Shown: positions 60,742 to 64,000 of the stretch, in pieces
How the letters are laid out: each line of letters begins with the position of its first letter
How positions within the stretch are numbered: position 1 is the stretch's first letter
Source of the DNA: Citrobacter sp. MGH106
GTDB lineage: Bacteria > Pseudomonadota > Gammaproteobacteria > Enterobacterales > Enterobacteriaceae
DNA length: 64,000 nt
Reading direction: 5' to 3'
Assembly: GCF_001037495.1 (NCBI RefSeq)
Contig: NZ_KQ089822.1
Coordinates: forward strand, 4,049,938 to 4,113,937
The notes under the pieces: generated by a model
Databases searched by the model: none
What the model was told of the DNA's origin: nothing
The model's input: only the letters and a program-made list of their open reading frames with translations
Translations under genes and position numbers: made by a program

Positions 60742-60866
60742 TCCCCCAAAGGATTTCGCGTTACAGGAAGGCGACAAACGAGCATATCCCCAAGAACAGA
60801 GTTCACTATGTCACTGGGGTGGGTGAGTGCGGCCAACAAGCCTGTAACGCGAAAGACGCAGGGGGA
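60742..60866. repeat. ERIC-type intergenic repeat (IRU) between acs and yjcH
   Basis: A 125-base inverted repeat with ends TCCCCC / GGGGGA, a perfect 14-bp inner stem (TTTCGCGTTACAGG at 60754-60767 and CCTGTAACGCGAAA at 60841-60854), and the ERIC core: ATCCCC (60785-60790), then TCACTGGGGTGGGTGAG, which matches the well-known ERIC consensus core with small changes. It is transcribed within the operon and ends 19 bases before yjcH. Confidence 0.85.
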
Positions 60867-60884
60867 CCTCTGGAGAGCTCTGTG

Positions 60885-62845
<1,961 letters not shown>

Positions 62846-62860
62846 CTAATAGTCTCTCTC

Positions 62861-62886
62861 CTCCTCCGGCCTGCGGGTCGGAGGAG
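62861..62886. terminator. Hairpin between actP and the LrgB-type gene
   Basis: CTCCTCCG / CGGAGGAG, 8-bp stem with a 10-base loop, between two convergent genes, followed on the plus strand by TTCATTTT. Probably acts in both directions. Confidence 0.7.
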
Positions 62887-62897
62887 TTCATTTTCTC

Positions 62898-63587
62898 TCA
62901 AAACATCAATGTAGCCACCAACGGTGCGACCAGAACCATCACCACACCGGAGAGCATCATCACCAGACTGGCGACAACCCCCTCCTGCTGACCAAGTTCA
63001 TAAGAGCGCGCCGTACCCGCACCGTGGGACGCCGCACCAAATCCCGCCCCTTTCGCCATACCTTCGCGAATAGAGAGCCGCAGAAACAGCACATCGCCGA
63101 CCGCCATACCGAACACGCCAGTAACTACTACGAACAACGCCACCAGATCCGGTTGACCGCCTAACGGCTCCGCCGCCGCCAGCGCAAACGGTGTGGTGAC
63201 AGAGCGTACTGCCAGACTGCGTTGGATCTCATCGGGTAACATGAACAGACGTGCCAGCCAGACGGAGCTGGTCACAGCCACCAGCGTTGCTGTGACAACA
63301 CCTGCTGTCAGAGACATCCAGTGGCGCTTAATCACCGCGAGATTATCGTAAACCGGAACGGCAAAAGCGATGGTCGCCGGGCCTAACAGCCACAGCAGCC
63401 AGTGAGATTCACCAATATAGTTTTGCCAGGAAATGTGGCCAAAAACCAGCATCAGTACCAACAGGGCCGGAGTAAGAACCAGCGGCATCAGCGGTAATTT
63501 ACGAAAGCGGCGATACAGACGCTTGTTGGCAAAATAGATACCTAGCGTTATCACCAGGCAAAGCACGCTTAACTGGAAGTTACTCAC
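62898..63587 (-). CDS. LrgB/CidB (YohK-type) family membrane protein
   Basis: A 229-residue protein with about six or seven membrane helices. The family motif is visible as SVTTPFALAAAEPLGGQPDLVA (part) and the glycine-rich GFGAASHGAGTARSYELG near the C-terminus. Members are described as holin-antiholin-like or as pyruvate/murein-hydrolase export components; the exact role here is unknown. Its start overlaps the stop of the LrgA-type gene by 8 bases. Confidence 0.88.
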   Translation of the reverse strand: MSNFQLSVLCLVITLGIYFANKRLYRRFRKLPLMPLVLTPALLVLMLVFGHISWQNYIGESHWLLWLLGPATIAFAVPVYDNLAVIKRHWMSLTAGVVTATLVAVTSSVWLARLFMLPDEIQRSLAVRSVTTPFALAAAEPLGGQPDLVALFVVVTGVFGMAVGDVLFLRLSIREGMAKGAGFGAASHGAGTARSYELGQQEGVVASLVMMLSGVVMVLVAPLVATLMF

Positions 63588-63990
63588 GGTTTAACCTGCT
63601 CATTTCATAGCGATACACTTTATCTACTACCCATGCGGTTGCACCAAGTACCATCAGCGTACTGATCGCAATAACAGCAAAAATGCGCCAACCATCGACC
63701 AGCAACAGTTGCGTATAGTTCACGACAGCCACAACAGCCGGAACAAAAAACAGCAGCATTTCAGCCAGTAACCAGCGGGCGCCTGCACGTATCCAGTTAA
63801 GTGGGATAACCCGGCAGACAATCAACGCCAACATCAAAATCATCCCTACCAGATTGGCAGGAAGCGGCAGGTGTAGCCAGGAGACAAGATATTGGGCAAA
63901 AACAAATAAACCTGCGTACAACAGTACCTGAACGGGTATCTGGAGTCGGTAAATAACGGCAGGCGTCACGCGGCTTATCGCCACAGCCAT
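63580..63990 (-). CDS. LrgA/CidA (YohJ-type) family membrane protein, start uncertain
   Basis: A 136-residue protein with four membrane helices and the family signature LPLPANLVGMILMLALI and LLFFVPAVVAVVNY. It pairs with the LrgB-type gene downstream. The ATG at 63990 has no clear Shine-Dalgarno (CCCTC just before it), and the frame stays open to the window end 10 bases away, so the true start may lie outside. Confidence 0.85.
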   Translation of the reverse strand: MAVAISRVTPAVIYRLQIPVQVLLYAGLFVFAQYLVSWLHLPLPANLVGMILMLALIVCRVIPLNWIRAGARWLLAEMLLFFVPAVVAVVNYTQLLLVDGWRIFAVIAISTLMVLGATAWVVDKVYRYEMSRLNRE

Positions 63991-64000
63991 GAGGGAATGT

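Noticed and set aside
60657-60884. Extended N-terminus of YjcH
   Set aside because: This sequence is a REP plus an ERIC repeat; the YjcH family starts at the ATG at 60885.

Overview
This is a contiguous chromosomal segment of an enterobacterium. Nearly every gene has a close Escherichia coli counterpart in the same order, inverted relative to the usual map: dcuS-dcuR-dcuB-fumB-yjdF-melA-melR-adiA-adiY-adiC-eptA-basR-basS-proP-yjcZ-crfC-phn operon-yjdP-...-fdhF-yjcO-gltP-nrf-acs-yjcH-actP. The proteins are similar to, but visibly diverged from, E. coli K-12. A kdgT-type permease, an lrgAB-type pair and a sugar cluster with a two-component system sit at positions where K-12 has none or has other genes (als/rpiB, mdtNOP). 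A complete C-P lyase operon argues against Salmonella. Citrobacter or a close relative is my best guess. It is an inference; no marker gene in the window settles it.

Layout. 1-6.4 kb: C4-dicarboxylate sensing and anaerobic fumarate metabolism (dcuSR, dcuB, fumB) and yjdF. 6.4-9 kb: melA and melR, diverging, with the permease gene melB missing. 9-14 kb: arginine-dependent acid resistance (adiA, adiY, adiC). 14-17.7 kb: lipid A modification (eptA-basR-basS) plus the tiny antisense-strand gene pmrR; two identical PmrA boxes flank this block. 17.7-24.2 kb: proP, an inserted kdgT-like gene, yjcZ and crfC. 24.7-36.5 kb: yjdM, yjdN and phnC-phnP, with a Pho box before phnC. 36.5-46.5 kb: a possible gene remnant, yjdP, then a sugar island bracketed by a hybrid sensor kinase and an OmpR-type regulator: ABC importer, D-lyxose-isomerase-type enzyme, class II aldolase and PfkB kinase. 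46.8-51.1 kb: fdhF (selenocysteine at an in-frame UGA), yjcO and gltP. 51.5-58.3 kb: the nrf nitrite reductase operon, in which nrfE and nrfF are fused into one reading frame. 58.7-62.8 kb: acs-yjcH-actP, with an ERIC-type repeat before yjcH. 62.9-64 kb: an lrgB/lrgA pair cut off by the window end.

The strongest unusual signals are: (i) an in-frame NrfE-NrfF fusion whose linker is encoded by a degenerate pair of REP elements; (ii) the two-component-controlled pentose/hexose island; (iii) a clean loss of melB with melA and melR intact; (iv) pmrR, whose Shine-Dalgarno lies inside a perfect 10-bp hairpin and whose PmrA box is identical to that of eptA; (v) REP and ERIC repeats inside several operons (phnD/phnE, the sugar ABC operon, acs/yjcH).
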